Positions 17,006 through 25,069 of a stretch of DNA of 46,375 nt are shown here, in pieces; within the stretch, counting starts at the first letter, position 1; the number at the start of each line of letters is the position of its first letter. The translations under genes were made by a program, and so were the position numbers. The stretch spans positions 315,223 through 361,597 of the forward strand of contig NZ_LS991317.1 in assembly GCF_900499005.1 (NCBI RefSeq), written 5' to 3'. The stretch comes from Actinomyces culturomici (lineage in GTDB: Bacteria > Actinomycetota > Actinomycetes > Actinomycetales > Actinomycetaceae). Under the pieces are notes generated by a model. It did no database searches and had not been told where the DNA came from. It worked only from the letters and a program-made list of their open reading frames with translations.

Positions 17006-17601
17006 GTCGGCAGACTACCCGCGGACGAGGCCGGGGCCGCGCGTCGGCGGAGGAGCGCGCTCATGAGGAGCGCGCCGAGTAGGGCGCCGAGCGCGTTCGC
17101 GGCGACGTCGTCGACGTCGACGATTCGATAGGCGCAGGCGTAGAGGCCGAACAGTCCGGTGCCCTGCGCGGTCTCGATCCCGATCGAGAGAAGGGCGCCC
17201 GCGAGGAGCGCGGAGCCGGCGCCGCGCCCCGTCCTTCCGCGCACGAGCATCCCCAGCGGGACGAAGAGGAGGATGTTGAAGACGACCTGGAGGAGGGCGT
17301 GCGACCAGAGGACGGCGAGGGGAGTGGAGGCGGACGCGGCGGCGTCCCAGATGTCGAGGAGCGCCCGGCCGGGGATGAACTGGCGCCGCTTGACGTGCGC
17401 GGCGCACCAGGCGGCGGCGCCCGCGGCCGCGGTCGGGAGGGGGAGGAGCGTGTAGCCGAGGACGATCGAGCCGTAGACGGAGGCGAGGAGCGCGCCAGTC
17501 CGGTTGCGCCTGTCGACGAGGAGCGAGGGGAGGCCGAAGACGAGGAGCGCGACACCGAGGAGGATCGGGGCGAGTCGCATCGACGTCATCCAGGGCGGCA
17601 T
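17002..17601 (-). CDS. VanZ family membrane protein
   Basis: This 199-residue hydrophobic protein shows about five membrane helices and the VanZ-like pattern: VFNILLFVPLGMLVRG (about 126-141), then GIETAQGTGLFGLYACAYRIVDVDD with a conserved Glu-Xaa-Xaa-Gln and Asp-Val-Xaa-Xaa-Asn ending (VDVDDVAANALGALLG). VanZ homologues are linked to teicoplanin resistance in enterococci, but most, like this one, lie outside van clusters and have no known role. The ATG at 17601 is chosen because it opens the hydrophobic stretch; a second ATG four codons on is possible. First gene of the overlapping trio. Confidence 0.88.
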   Translation of the reverse strand: MPPWMTSMRLAPILLGVALLVFGLPSLLVDRRNRTGALLASVYGSIVLGYTLLPLPTAAAGAAAWCAAHVKRRQFIPGRALLDIWDAAASASTPLAVLWSHALLQVVFNILLFVPLGMLVRGRTGRGAGSALLAGALLSIGIETAQGTGLFGLYACAYRIVDVDDVAANALGALLGALLMSALLRRRAAPASSAGSLPT

Positions 17602-17730
17602 GGCGGCCAGTATAGGAAGGGGGAGGTGATCGATGATCTCGTCGGTCATCGCCCAGCGCGGACGGGGGATGCGCCGAGGACGGGACCGGGGCGCCCTGCG
17701 CGGATCGCGCGGGGGTGGGATCATGCGCCC

Positions 17731-18609
17731 ATGAGCGCACTCGAGACTCCCCGCGCCGCAGGCGCTTCCCCCGTCCTCGGCATCACCGGCTCGACCGGGC
17801 GGATCGGCGGACGCGTCGCCCGCCTCCTCGCCGATGCCGGTGCCACTCAGGTCCTCCTCGCGCGGACTCCGTCGCGCGCGCCCGCGCTCCCGGGCGCGAC
17901 GGTCCGCGCCTGCTCCTACGAGGACACTCCGGCGTCGCGCGAGGCCCTGTCCGGCCTCGACGCCCTGTTCATGGTGTCCGCCTCGGAGTCGGCGGAGCGG
18001 CTCGCCCAGCACCTCGCCTTCGTCGAGGCGGCGCGCGCGGTCGGCGTCCCGCGGATCGTCTACCTCTCCTTCCAGGGCGCTTCGCCCGATGCGACCTTCA
18101 CGCTCGCCCGCACGCACGCGGCGACCGAGGAGGCGATCCGCGCATCGGGCATGACGTGGACCTTCCTCCGCGACAGCTTCTACCTCGACTTCTTCGCCGA
18201 CCTCGTCGGGGAGGACGGCGTGATCCGGGGTCCCGCCGGGAACGGCCGCTGCGGCGCGGTCGCGATCGACGACGTCGCGCGGGTCGCCGCCGCGGTGCTC
18301 CTCGACCTCGACGCCTACGAGGGCCGGACCCTCGACCTCACCGGGCCCGAGGCCCTCACGATGGACGAGGTCGCGGCGGTGATCTCGCGCGTCGAGGGCC
18401 GGGAGGTCTCCTTCCACGACGAGACCGTCGAGGAGGCCTATGAATTCCGGAAGCGCTGGCCGGCCCCGCAGTGGCAGTACGACGCCTGGGTCTCGACCTA
18501 CACCGCGATCAGGAACGGCGAACTCGCCCTCGTCACTCGGGACGTGGAGGAGGCGACGGGGCGAGCGCCGCTCGGCCTCGAGGACGTTCTGCGCAACCGG
18601 CGCGCATAG
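17731..18609 (+). CDS. NmrA-like / SDR-type NAD(P)-binding oxidoreductase
   Basis: This 292-residue protein has an N-terminal Rossmann motif GITGSTGRIGG (17-27), then RIVYLSFQGASPDATFTLAR and FYLDFFADLV, as in NmrA-like and quinone-oxidoreductase (QOR2)-like atypical short-chain dehydrogenases. The classical YxxxK catalytic pair is not evident, typical of NmrA-like members that act as redox sensors or quinone reductases. The ATG at 17731 opens the frame. It stands alone, divergent from the VanZ-like operon and convergent with the LLM gene. Confidence 0.88.
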   Translation: MSALETPRAAGASPVLGITGSTGRIGGRVARLLADAGATQVLLARTPSRAPALPGATVRACSYEDTPASREALSGLDALFMVSASESAERLAQHLAFVEAARAVGVPRIVYLSFQGASPDATFTLARTHAATEEAIRASGMTWTFLRDSFYLDFFADLVGEDGVIRGPAGNGRCGAVAIDDVARVAAAVLLDLDAYEGRTLDLTGPEALTMDEVAAVISRVEGREVSFHDETVEEAYEFRKRWPAPQWQYDAWVSTYTAIRNGELALVTRDVEEATGRAPLGLEDVLRNRRA

Positions 18610-18612
18610 GGA

Positions 18613-18660
18613 ACCGCCCCTTCGCAGCGCTCCCGGAGTGGGGAGGGCCGAAGGGGCGGT
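18613..18660. terminator. Inverted repeat between convergent NmrA-like and LLM genes
   Basis: A perfect 12-bp arm pair, ACCGCCCCTTCG (18613-18624) with CGAAGGGGCGGT (18649-18660), encloses a second CTCCC/GGGAG pairing. A probable bidirectional terminator immediately after the NmrA-like stop. Confidence 0.75.
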
Positions 18661-18702
18661 GCCGGAAGACCGGAGCGGGCGCCGAAGCGTCCGGTCCGGG
18701 AG

Positions 18703-19770
18703 TCAGTCGATCGGGTAGCCGGTCGTCGGGCCCTCGGTCGCCGGGATCCACCCGAGGGCGGGGGCGACGTGCTGGGCGAAGTTCTCGAGGATCGACACGT
18801 TGACGTCGACGCCGAGCGTGTTGGGGATCGTCAGCATGAGCGTATCAGCGGCCTCGATCGCCGGGTCGGACTTGAGCATCTCGATGAGCGCGTCGGGCTC
18901 GGCGGCGTAGGAGCGGCCGAAGGTCGTCCGGGTCGCGCCCTCGATCGAGCCGATCTGGTCGCGGCTGTTGCCCTCGGCGCCGAAGAGCGCGCGATCCTGG
19001 GCGGTGATGAGCGGGAAGATCGAGCGGGAGACCGAGACGCGCGGCGTCCAGTCGTGGCCCGCCTCCTTCCACGCGGCGCGGTAGCGGGCGATCTGCTCGG
19101 CCTGGATCTCGCCGAGGGAGGAGCCGTCGGCCTCGGAGACGAGGGTCGAGCTCATGAGGTTGAGGCCGTCGCGGGCGGTCTGCTCGGCGGACTTGTGGGT
19201 GCCCGAGCCGTACCAGATCCGGTGGTCGAGGTCCTCGACCCGCGGGAAGACGGGGAGGGGCGTGCCCGGGCGGTACATCGTCGGGTACTGCTCCTCGAGT
19301 GGGGCGGCGACGGCCATCGCGTGCCCGCGGATCGCGGCGAGGAAGGTCTCGAGGTGCTCGCGCGCGAGGTCCGCGCCGTAGGGCGCGTTCGCCGTGTAGC
19401 CGAAGGACTCCCATCCGCGCTGGGCGGGCTCGGGGGAGCCGCGCGAGACGCCGAGGGCGATGCGGTGGCTCAAGAGGATGTCGAGGGCGGCGGCCTCCTC
19501 GGCGAAGTGGAGGGGGTTCTCGTAGCGCATGTCGATGACGCCGGTGCCGACCTCGATGTGCGTCGTCGACGCGGCGATGGCGGCGAGCATCGGCATGGGG
19601 GAGGCGCCCTGCGGCGCGAAGTGGTGGACGCGGAAGTAGGCGCCGTTGACGCCGAGCTCGTCGGCGGCGCGGGCGATCTCGAGCTGGTCGTGGAGGGCTT
19701 CGTCGACGAGCGGGCCGCGGCCGGGGGTGAGGGAGTAGTGGCCGAAGGAGAGGAATCCGAAAGACTTCAT
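18703..19770 (-). CDS. LLM class flavin-dependent oxidoreductase
   Basis: This 355-residue protein begins MKSFGFLSFGHY and shows the luciferase-like monooxygenase pattern: ARAADELGVNGAYFRVHHFAPQ (about 34-55), IEVGTGVIDMRYENP, ALGVSRGSPEPA, and RIWYGSGTHKSAEQTARDGLNLM. These enzymes use reduced flavin (FMNH2 or F420) to oxidise small organics; the substrate is unknown. I start it at the ATG at 19770; the frame is open to 19890 but without family sequence. No ribosome binding site precedes the ATG and a palindrome abuts it, which suggests a leaderless, repressor-controlled transcript. Confidence 0.93.
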   Translation of the reverse strand: MKSFGFLSFGHYSLTPGRGPLVDEALHDQLEIARAADELGVNGAYFRVHHFAPQGASPMPMLAAIAASTTHIEVGTGVIDMRYENPLHFAEEAAALDILLSHRIALGVSRGSPEPAQRGWESFGYTANAPYGADLAREHLETFLAAIRGHAMAVAAPLEEQYPTMYRPGTPLPVFPRVEDLDHRIWYGSGTHKSAEQTARDGLNLMSSTLVSEADGSSLGEIQAEQIARYRAAWKEAGHDWTPRVSVSRSIFPLITAQDRALFGAEGNSRDQIGSIEGATRTTFGRSYAAEPDALIEMLKSDPAIEAADTLMLTIPNTLGVDVNVSILENFAQHVAPALGWIPATEGPTTGYPID

Positions 19771-19787
19771 AGTTGAATATTGAACTA
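19770..19787. promoter_or_regulatory. Palindromic operator-like site at the LLM oxidoreductase start
   Basis: TAGTTGAATATTGAACTA is an 18-bp near-palindrome (TAGTT-S-AATATT-S-AACTA; only one symmetric pair mismatches). It is AT-rich in a 70 per cent GC context and touches the start codon. The form resembles MarR- or HxlR-type operators (inference). No regulator gene is adjacent. Confidence 0.55.
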
Positions 19788-19848
19788 CGTGAGGCGTGGG
19801 CGCAAGGGGGCGCGCCTGTGATCGCCCTCCCTCCCCGGTCCCCCCCTC

Positions 19849-19962
19849 CCAACACGCGTTTGGCGTGTTTGTGAGTGTTTGGCGGGTCAAAACGCCCCGA
19901 AATGCGCCACCAAACGTCAGGAAAGCCGCCGAACGTCGGGAAAGCCGCCGAACGCGTGTTGG
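19849..19962. repeat. Inverted and tandem repeats between the YeiH-like and LLM genes
   Basis: A 17-bp inverted repeat with one mismatch (19849-19865 with 19946-19962) encloses two tandem copies of a 19-bp unit, CGTCRGGAAAGCCGCCGAA, at 19915-19933 and 19934-19952. A related unit, GCCGAACATGCGGAAAGCCG, occurs at about 35976-35995. It may end the YeiH-like transcript; otherwise a dispersed repeat. Confidence 0.6.
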
Positions 19963-21033
19963 CTAGTGGGCGAGGGAGATGCCGATGAAGCCGGTCGTCG
20001 CGACGACGAGGGTCGAGGCCGCGGCGAGGAGGAAGGGCTTCGGTCCGACCTTGACGAAGTCCCTCAGGCGCACGCCCGCGCCGAGCGCGAACATGGCCGC
20101 AGCCAGGAGCGCAGTCTGGACGACCTTGAGGACCGCGAGGGCGCTCGCGGGCACGAGGCCCGTCCAGCGGACGAGGACCATCGCGATGAAGCCGGCGACG
20201 AAGAGCGGCATGATCGGGGGCAGTGCCCCGCCCTCGTCCCCCATGCCGGGGAGCGGGCGACCCGCGCGCATCGCCGACCGTCGCCACAGCGAGATCCCCG
20301 CCATGACTGGGGCGAGCATGAGGACCCGGGCGAGCTTGACGACGACGGCGCCGGCGAGCGCCGTTTCCGAGATCGCGCCGCCGATCGCGACGACCTGCGC
20401 GACCTCGTGGGTGGAGGAGCCCGCCCACAGGCCGGTCGTCAGTGGGTCGAGGCCGAGGAGGGCGCCGAGCGCCGGGACGATCGGGATCATCAGCGTCCCG
20501 AAGATCACGACGAGGCCGACCGCGGTGACGACCTCCTCCCGGTCCTCCGTCTCGATGACGCCGTCGACGGCCGCGACCGCGGCCGCGCCGCAGATGGAGA
20601 AGCCGCCGGCGATGAGGAGCGTCTGAGTGAGCGAGATGCGCAGTGCGCGGCCGATGAGGAGGGTCGCGAGGATTCCGAGGGCGACGACCGCGACGACGAC
20701 TCCGATCATGCCGGCGCCGAGGGCGAGGACGTCGGCGATGACGAGCTGGAGGCCGAGGAGCACGACGCCCGTGCGGAGTAGGCGCTTCGCCGCGAAGGCG
20801 AGGCCCGGGTCGAGCGAGGCGGGTAGCGGCGCGGCGTTGCGCGCGATGACTCCGAGGATGATCGCGACGAGCATCGCGGAGAGCGCGGGGACGAGGTGAT
20901 TGACGACGAGGGCGATCCCGACCGCCGCGAAGGAGACGAGCAGGCCGGGGATCAGGCGGGTCCATCCGGGTCGGGCGGACGTCGGAGTCGATGCGGGAGA
21001 GGGGGTCGCGCCGGGAGTCGTCATGACCTCCAC
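19963..21033 (-). CDS. YeiH family putative sulfate exporter (UPF0324)
   Basis: This 356-residue protein has about ten or eleven hydrophobic helices. Typical YeiH/UPF0324 segments are LLRTGVVLLGLQL (about 86-98), GGFSICGAAAVAAV (about 143-156), a cytoplasmic ETEDREEVVTAVGLVVIFGT, and WAGSSTHEVAQVVA (about 204-217). The family is named putative sulfate exporter on weak evidence. The GTG at 21033 has no ribosome binding site; an ATG three codons later (21024) is equally possible. It is alone, transcribed leftward from the repeat-flanked IS30 region. Confidence 0.9.
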   Translation of the reverse strand: MEVMTTPGATPSPASTPTSARPGWTRLIPGLLVSFAAVGIALVVNHLVPALSAMLVAIILGVIARNAAPLPASLDPGLAFAAKRLLRTGVVLLGLQLVIADVLALGAGMIGVVVAVVALGILATLLIGRALRISLTQTLLIAGGFSICGAAAVAAVDGVIETEDREEVVTAVGLVVIFGTLMIPIVPALGALLGLDPLTTGLWAGSSTHEVAQVVAIGGAISETALAGAVVVKLARVLMLAPVMAGISLWRRSAMRAGRPLPGMGDEGGALPPIMPLFVAGFIAMVLVRWTGLVPASALAVLKVVQTALLAAAMFALGAGVRLRDFVKVGPKPFLLAAASTLVVATTGFIGISLAH

Positions 21034-21097
21034 GGTACGGGGCGGGCGCTCCGCGCTCTGGGACCTGAGCCCAAGTCGCCGTGTGAGAAGGGCCCTC

Positions 21098-21131
21098 CAC
21101 CGAGAGCATCACCTTCGCGCGCCGAAAGCAT
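21098..21131. repeat. Palindromic intergenic repeat, copy 1 and left half of copy 2 (split by the IS)
   Basis: CCGAGAGCATCACCTTCGCG at about 21100 is one partial unit. CCGAAAGCAT (21122-21131) begins a second unit, which continues after the IS at 22410 as CATCACGTTCCCGCGTCGAG. Together they match the units at 36091 and 41347. Confidence 0.7.
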
Positions 21132-22409
21132 GGCGGTTTCAGGTGGTGAGTGCAACGCCTTGAGTGTGTGGGGTGGTTGCTGTGGGTTTTCGTTGTTCTG
21201 AGGCGGTTCGCCGCCAGGTGTTGGATCTGCTGATTGAGGGTGTGCCGGTTAGGCAGGTGCATTTGCGGGTGGGTGTCGCGGTGTGCACGATCCGCAAGTG
21301 GGCCAAAGATTGGGGCATGACGTTTCGTGTGGGTTCGCGAGGCGGGTGGGTGGGCAGTGCGCCCGCCGACCCTGTGGAGGGGCTGGTCAGCGGGGTCGGG
21401 CATGGGGCCCGGTTGACGATCGGGGGCCGCCAGCTCATCGAGTACTTGCACGGTCAGGGGATGAGCATGCGGGGGATCGCCCGCGAGCTTGGGGTGGCGG
21501 CCTCGACGGTGAAGCGGGAGTTGGATCGTGGGGGCGGCCAGTATCGGGCGGTACGCGCTCATGAGGAGGCTGCCGGGAGGCGGGCTCGTCCCAAGCCGTT
21601 CAAGCTGGAGGATCCTCGGCTGCGCGCCTTCGTGGTCGCCAAGCTTAACGAGCACTGGTCGCCTGAGCAGATCTCGCGGGCCTGGGCGTGTGGGGACAAT
21701 AGGGGGGTGACGATCAGCCCGGAGACGATCTATCAGGCCCTGTATGTGCATGGGCGCGGCGCGTTGCGTCAAGAGCTCAAGGTGGAAAAGGCGTTGCGGT
21801 CGGGGCGCACGCGTCGCCTGGCGCGTTCGCCGCTGGCTCTGGCGCGCTCGAAGGGGAAGTCGTGGGTGGAGGGCGCCAGGATCGTGGACCGGCCCCAAGA
21901 GGTGGAAGGACGCCAGGTTCCGGGCCATTGGGAGGGGGATCTGATCGTGGGGGCGAACAACAAGAGCGCCGCGATCACCCTGGTGGAACGCACCACGGGC
22001 TACCTGCTCGTCCGGCCCCTGCCAGCGTGCCACGACACGGCAAGTGTGATCGACGTGCTCGCCGACATGATCAGCCCTTTCCCGCTCACGCTTCGCGAGA
22101 CGATCACGTGGGACCAGGGAGGGGAGATGGCGAACGCGAAAGACCTGACCAGCCGGACCAAAACGAAGGTGTATTTCGCCGACCCGCATTCGCCCTGGCA
22201 GCGCGGGTCCAACGAGAACACCAACGGCCTGTTGCGCGACTCCTTCCCTAAAGGCCCCGCCCTGAACGACTACCCCCCAGAAGCATCCGCCGAGGCCGAA
22301 CGCCAACTCAACCCCCGCCCCCGCAAACGCCACGGCTGGAAACCCCCCGCCGAACTCATGCAAAAATTACTCGACGACAACGCCGTTGCACTCACCGCCT
22401 GAAACCGCC
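21132..22409 (+). mobile_element. IS30-family insertion sequence, complete (1278 bp)
   Basis: Terminal inverted repeats of 26 bp (21132-21157 and 22384-22409) match at 25 positions and begin GGCGGTTTCAGG. The 3-bp direct repeat CAT (21129-21131 and 22410-22412) fits the 2-3 bp duplications of IS30-family elements. Removing the element and one CAT restores an intact palindromic repeat unit, which confirms the ends. The single transposase gene fills the element and is uninterrupted. Codon third positions are visibly less GC-biased than in neighbours, suggesting acquisition. Confidence 0.93.
21164..22402 (+). CDS. IS30 family transposase
   Basis: This 412-residue DDE transposase has an N-terminal HTH region (LLIEGVPVRQVHLRVGVAV), a second HTH (MSMRGIARELGVAASTVKRE, about 98-117) and WSPEQISRAW, all usual in IS30. 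Catalytic residues are seen in GHWEGDLIVG (first Asp), TWDQGGEM (second Asp) and SPWQRGSNENTNGLLRDSFP (Glu). The frame is intact and the stop lies within the right inverted repeat. The GTG start at 21164 is just inside the left repeat; a later start is possible. Confidence 0.95.
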   Translation: MCGVVAVGFRCSEAVRRQVLDLLIEGVPVRQVHLRVGVAVCTIRKWAKDWGMTFRVGSRGGWVGSAPADPVEGLVSGVGHGARLTIGGRQLIEYLHGQGMSMRGIARELGVAASTVKRELDRGGGQYRAVRAHEEAAGRRARPKPFKLEDPRLRAFVVAKLNEHWSPEQISRAWACGDNRGVTISPETIYQALYVHGRGALRQELKVEKALRSGRTRRLARSPLALARSKGKSWVEGARIVDRPQEVEGRQVPGHWEGDLIVGANNKSAAITLVERTTGYLLVRPLPACHDTASVIDVLADMISPFPLTLRETITWDQGGEMANAKDLTSRTKTKVYFADPHSPWQRGSNENTNGLLRDSFPKGPALNDYPPEASAEAERQLNPRPRKRHGWKPPAELMQKLLDDNAVALTA

Positions 22410-22440
22410 CATCACGTTCCCGCGTCGAGGGGATCTCGGA
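22410..22440. repeat. Palindromic intergenic repeat, right half of copy 2
   Basis: CATCACGTTCCCGCGTCGAG followed by GGGATC. It is continuous with CCGAAAG at 21122-21128 once the IS is removed, and matches the 36091 copy at nearly every position. Confidence 0.75.
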
Positions 22441-22496
22441 GCTTCTACGCCGTGCGGAGGCGCGGATGGAGGGCTCCGCACTCTCTGTGAGACGAA

Positions 22497-22524
22497 GCGC
22501 CCCGATGCCGAAGCATCGGGGCGC
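22497..22524 (-). terminator. Terminator downstream of trxB
   Basis: A perfect 12-bp stem GCGCCCCGATGC / GCATCGGGGCGC with a four-base loop lies 22 bases past the trxB stop; on the minus strand TTCGTCTC follows. Confidence 0.85.
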
Positions 22525-22545
22525 CCGCCAGTCTCGTGCGGAGGA

Positions 22546-23601
22546 TCAGTCGTCGAGCGAGGCCAGCCAGCGCTCGGCGTCGAGGGCGGCGCGGCAGCCC
22601 GAGCCGGCGGCGGTGATTGCCTGACGGTAGGAGTGGTCGACGGCATCGCCGCAGGCGAAGACGCCCTCGACGCTCGTGCGGGTCGACGGCTCGTCGACGA
22701 CGATGTAGCCGGCCTCGTCGAGGTCGATGTCCTCGGCGAGGAATCCCGTGCGCGGGAGGTGCCCGATGGCGACGAAGACGCCGTCGACCGGGAGGACCGA
22801 CTCGGAGCCGTCGACGGTCGACGTGAGGCGCAGGCCCGTCACCGCGTCGTCGCCGAGCACCTCGGCGACGGTCGAGTTCCACGCGAACTCGATCTTCGGA
22901 TTGTTCTTCGCGCGGTCGGCCATGACCTTCGAGGCGCGCAGCTCGTCGCGCCGGTGGACGACGGTGACCTTGGAGGCGAAGTTCGTGAGGAAGGTGGCCT
23001 CCTCCATCGCGGAGTCGCCGCCGCCGATGACCGCGAGCTCTTTGTCCTTGAAGAAGAAGCCGTCGCAGGTCGCGCAGTAGGAGACGCCGCGGCCGGAGAG
23101 GAGGTCCTCGCCGGGGACGTTCATGTGGCGGTACTCCGAGCCGGTCGCGAGGATGACGGCGCGCGCGTAGAGGAGCTCGTCGTCGACGGCGACGACCTTC
23201 ACCCCGCCGGAGAGGTTGACGGCGGTGACGTCGTCGTAGCGGATCTCGGCGCCGAACTTCTCGGCCTGTTCGCGCATCTTCTCCATGAGGTCGGGGCCCT
23301 GGACGCCCTCGGGGAATCCGGGGAAGTTCTCGACCTCGGTTGTGTTCATGAGGGCGCCGCCCGCGGTGATGGCTCCGGCGAGGACGACCGGCTTCAGGCC
23401 GGCGCGCGCCGTGTAGATCGCGGCGGTGTAGCCGGCGGGGCCGGAGCCGACGACGAGGACGCCGTGAATCGTCGCGCCCTCGGGCACGTCGGCCGAGGGC
23501 CGGACGACGGCCTCGGAGTCGGCGAGGCGCTCGACGTTCGGCTCGGGCGTCACGGGCGCGCCCGTGACGACGAGGAGGTCGGGGAGGGGGTTGAAGGACA
23601 T
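22546..23601 (-). CDS. trxB: Thioredoxin reductase (NADPH)
   Basis: This 351-residue flavoprotein transfers electrons from NADPH to thioredoxin. The FAD site is [16 protein letters not shown] (48-63), the redox disulfide is CATC (Cys176 and Cys179), the NADPH site is [12 protein letters not shown] (191-202), and [16 protein letters not shown] lies near the C-terminus. The protein has about 40 residues before the usual start; the ATG at 23601 has only a weak ribosome binding site, and a GTG at Val39 is an alternative. In most actinobacteria trxA follows trxB; here a terminator and an IS30 element follow instead. Confidence 0.96.
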   Translation of the reverse strand: MSFNPLPDLLVVTGAPVTPEPNVERLADSEAVVRPSADVPEGATIHGVLVVGSGPAGYTAAIYTARAGLKPVVLAGAITAGGALMNTTEVENFPGFPEGVQGPDLMEKMREQAEKFGAEIRYDDVTAVNLSGGVKVVAVDDELLYARAVILATGSEYRHMNVPGEDLLSGRGVSYCATCDGFFFKDKELAVIGGGDSAMEEATFLTNFASKVTVVHRRDELRASKVMADRAKNNPKIEFAWNSTVAEVLGDDAVTGLRLTSTVDGSESVLPVDGVFVAIGHLPRTGFLAEDIDLDEAGYIVVDEPSTRTSVEGVFACGDAVDHSYRQAITAAGSGCRAALDAERWLASLDD

Positions 23602-23644
23602 GGCGATCCAATCCGTCGGCGCCGGGGCGCCGATCGTCGAAGGG

Positions 23645-25069
23645 CTACTTGACGGAGAGCTCGGAGATCCAGGCCCACGCGTTGCCGTCGACCGAGGTCG
23701 GCATCTGCCGGAAGCTCAGGGCGATGGAGCTCGTCGTCACGGGCTGGGGCAGGGCGATCTCAGTCGTAGGCGACAACGCCGTCGTCATGAGTTCTGTTCC
23801 GCCGCGCGGGTTCGCGGGATCGGTGACGTTGCGCACGACGAGCTGACCGCCGGAGGTGCTCGGGTCCATCTGGAGGGTGATCGCTGAGACGGTCGCCTCC
23901 TTCTCGAGCTTGATGACGATCGTGACGTTCGAGTCGTCCTGGAACTGGTTGTAGTCGTACCAGCGCGAGTGCCAGGAGGTGTCGGGGTTGCCGTCGATCA
24001 TGTTGACCGCGGTGTCGGGGTGGTCGCCGTCGTCGTTCGACCAGGAGAGGACGGAGACGGCGGAGATCTTCGGGGCGACGACGTCCTGCGCGGGGGCCTC
24101 GGCGCCGGAGTCGCCGGACTGCGCGGCCGACTGCTCGGACTGCTTGGCGTTCGCGATCGACTGGGCGAGGTCGAAGTCCGTCACGGGGGCGAGCGCGGTG
24201 CTTACGGCCCAGACGGCGCCGACGACGGTGACGATACTGGCAAAGATCAGGGTCGGCTTCGTCGGGTCGATGAGGCGACGGCCGTCGCGCCCGTAGACGG
24301 GCTGCTGCTTCTTCGGGCGTTCGCGCTTCGCGGCGGGGGCCGCGGGTTCGGAGAGCGCGGCGTCGAAGCCGGTGGAGGCCGCTGTGGCCGCGGCGACGCC
24401 GGCGCCCGCGGCTGCTCCCGCGGCCGCCTCGACGGGAGCGGGGATTCCGGTGCGCGAGTGGTCTTCGGGGGCCGGCGGGAGGTCGGCGGGGAGATCCTCC
24501 GGGGCGGGTGCCGCGTCCTCAGGCAGCGGCGGAAGATCGGCGGGCTCGGCGTCGTCGTCCTCGGGCGGGGGCGGGAAGTCGGTCGCGGCGGCCGCTCCGC
24601 CGTAGACGGGAACCTCCCCGGTCGTCGGAAGGGCGAGGTCGGGGTCGGCGGCGTCGGAGGGATCGGGGGAGGCGGTCGGTGCGTCGAGGGAGGCGCCCGC
24701 CGGGGAGTCGCCCGGCCTGCGCGCGTTCTCGATCGCGCCGTTGACGCCCTTGCGGATGCGCGCGGCCCAGCCGGACAGCGCGGCGCCGGCGGCGGCCCAG
24801 GCGGAGGCGCCGGCGGCGGCCTCGTCGGAGTGGGAGGGCCCGGTCGTCTCCTCGGGCTCGGGTTCACCGATCTCGTCCTCTTCCCCCTGGGAAAGGATGT
24901 CGTCGAAGGAGGGCCGGGGGCGCTCGGCGTCCGGCTCCTCGGAGCCTCTCGCGCGGAAGACGGAGCCGAGCTCGCGGCCCTCGTCGGCGCCGCTCCCGTC
25001 CGTCTCGTGACGCCCGCCGATCTCGTCCTCGTCCATTGGTTCCCCCGTCGTGTCGTGGTCTTCAGTCAT
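23645..25069 (-). CDS. MurJ-associated single-pass membrane protein with discoidin-like ectodomain
   Basis: This 474-residue protein has three parts. Residues 1-265 are acidic, Ala/Pro-rich and probably disordered cytoplasmic sequence. One membrane helix follows ([20 protein letters not shown], about 274-293). The external C-terminal domain has [20 protein letters not shown], the pattern of F5/8C (discoidin) jelly-roll domains, followed by [19 protein letters not shown]. It overlaps the murJ stop by eight bases. In Mycobacterium, MviN itself carries a pseudokinase, a helix and a comparable external domain; here this module is a separate protein and no kinase fold is seen. Carbohydrate binding is inference. 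Confidence 0.8.
   Translation of the reverse strand: MTEDHDTTGEPMDEDEIGGRHETDGSGADEGRELGSVFRARGSEEPDAERPRPSFDDILSQGEEDEIGEPEPEETTGPSHSDEAAAGASAWAAAGAALSGWAARIRKGVNGAIENARRPGDSPAGASLDAPTASPDPSDAADPDLALPTTGEVPVYGGAAAATDFPPPPEDDDAEPADLPPLPEDAAPAPEDLPADLPPAPEDHSRTGIPAPVEAAAGAAAGAGVAAATAASTGFDAALSEPAAPAAKRERPKKQQPVYGRDGRRLIDPTKPTLIFASIVTVVGAVWAVSTALAPVTDFDLAQSIANAKQSEQSAAQSGDSGAEAPAQDVVAPKISAVSVLSWSNDDGDHPDTAVNMIDGNPDTSWHSRWYDYNQFQDDSNVTIVIKLEKEATVSAITLQMDPSTSGGQLVVRNVTDPANPRGGTELMTTALSPTTEIALPQPVTTSSIALSFRQMPTSVDGNAWAWISELSVK

Noticed and set aside
17002..17601. VanZ-like gene as evidence of glycopeptide resistance
   Set aside because: No vanH/A/X or vanRS genes are in the window; isolated VanZ-domain proteins are common.
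18845..22363. A 1172-codon open frame on the minus strand across the LLM, YeiH-like and IS30 genes
   Set aside because: Arg/Pro/Ala-rich shadow sequence with no domain pattern; three recognisable genes occupy the same DNA in other frames.
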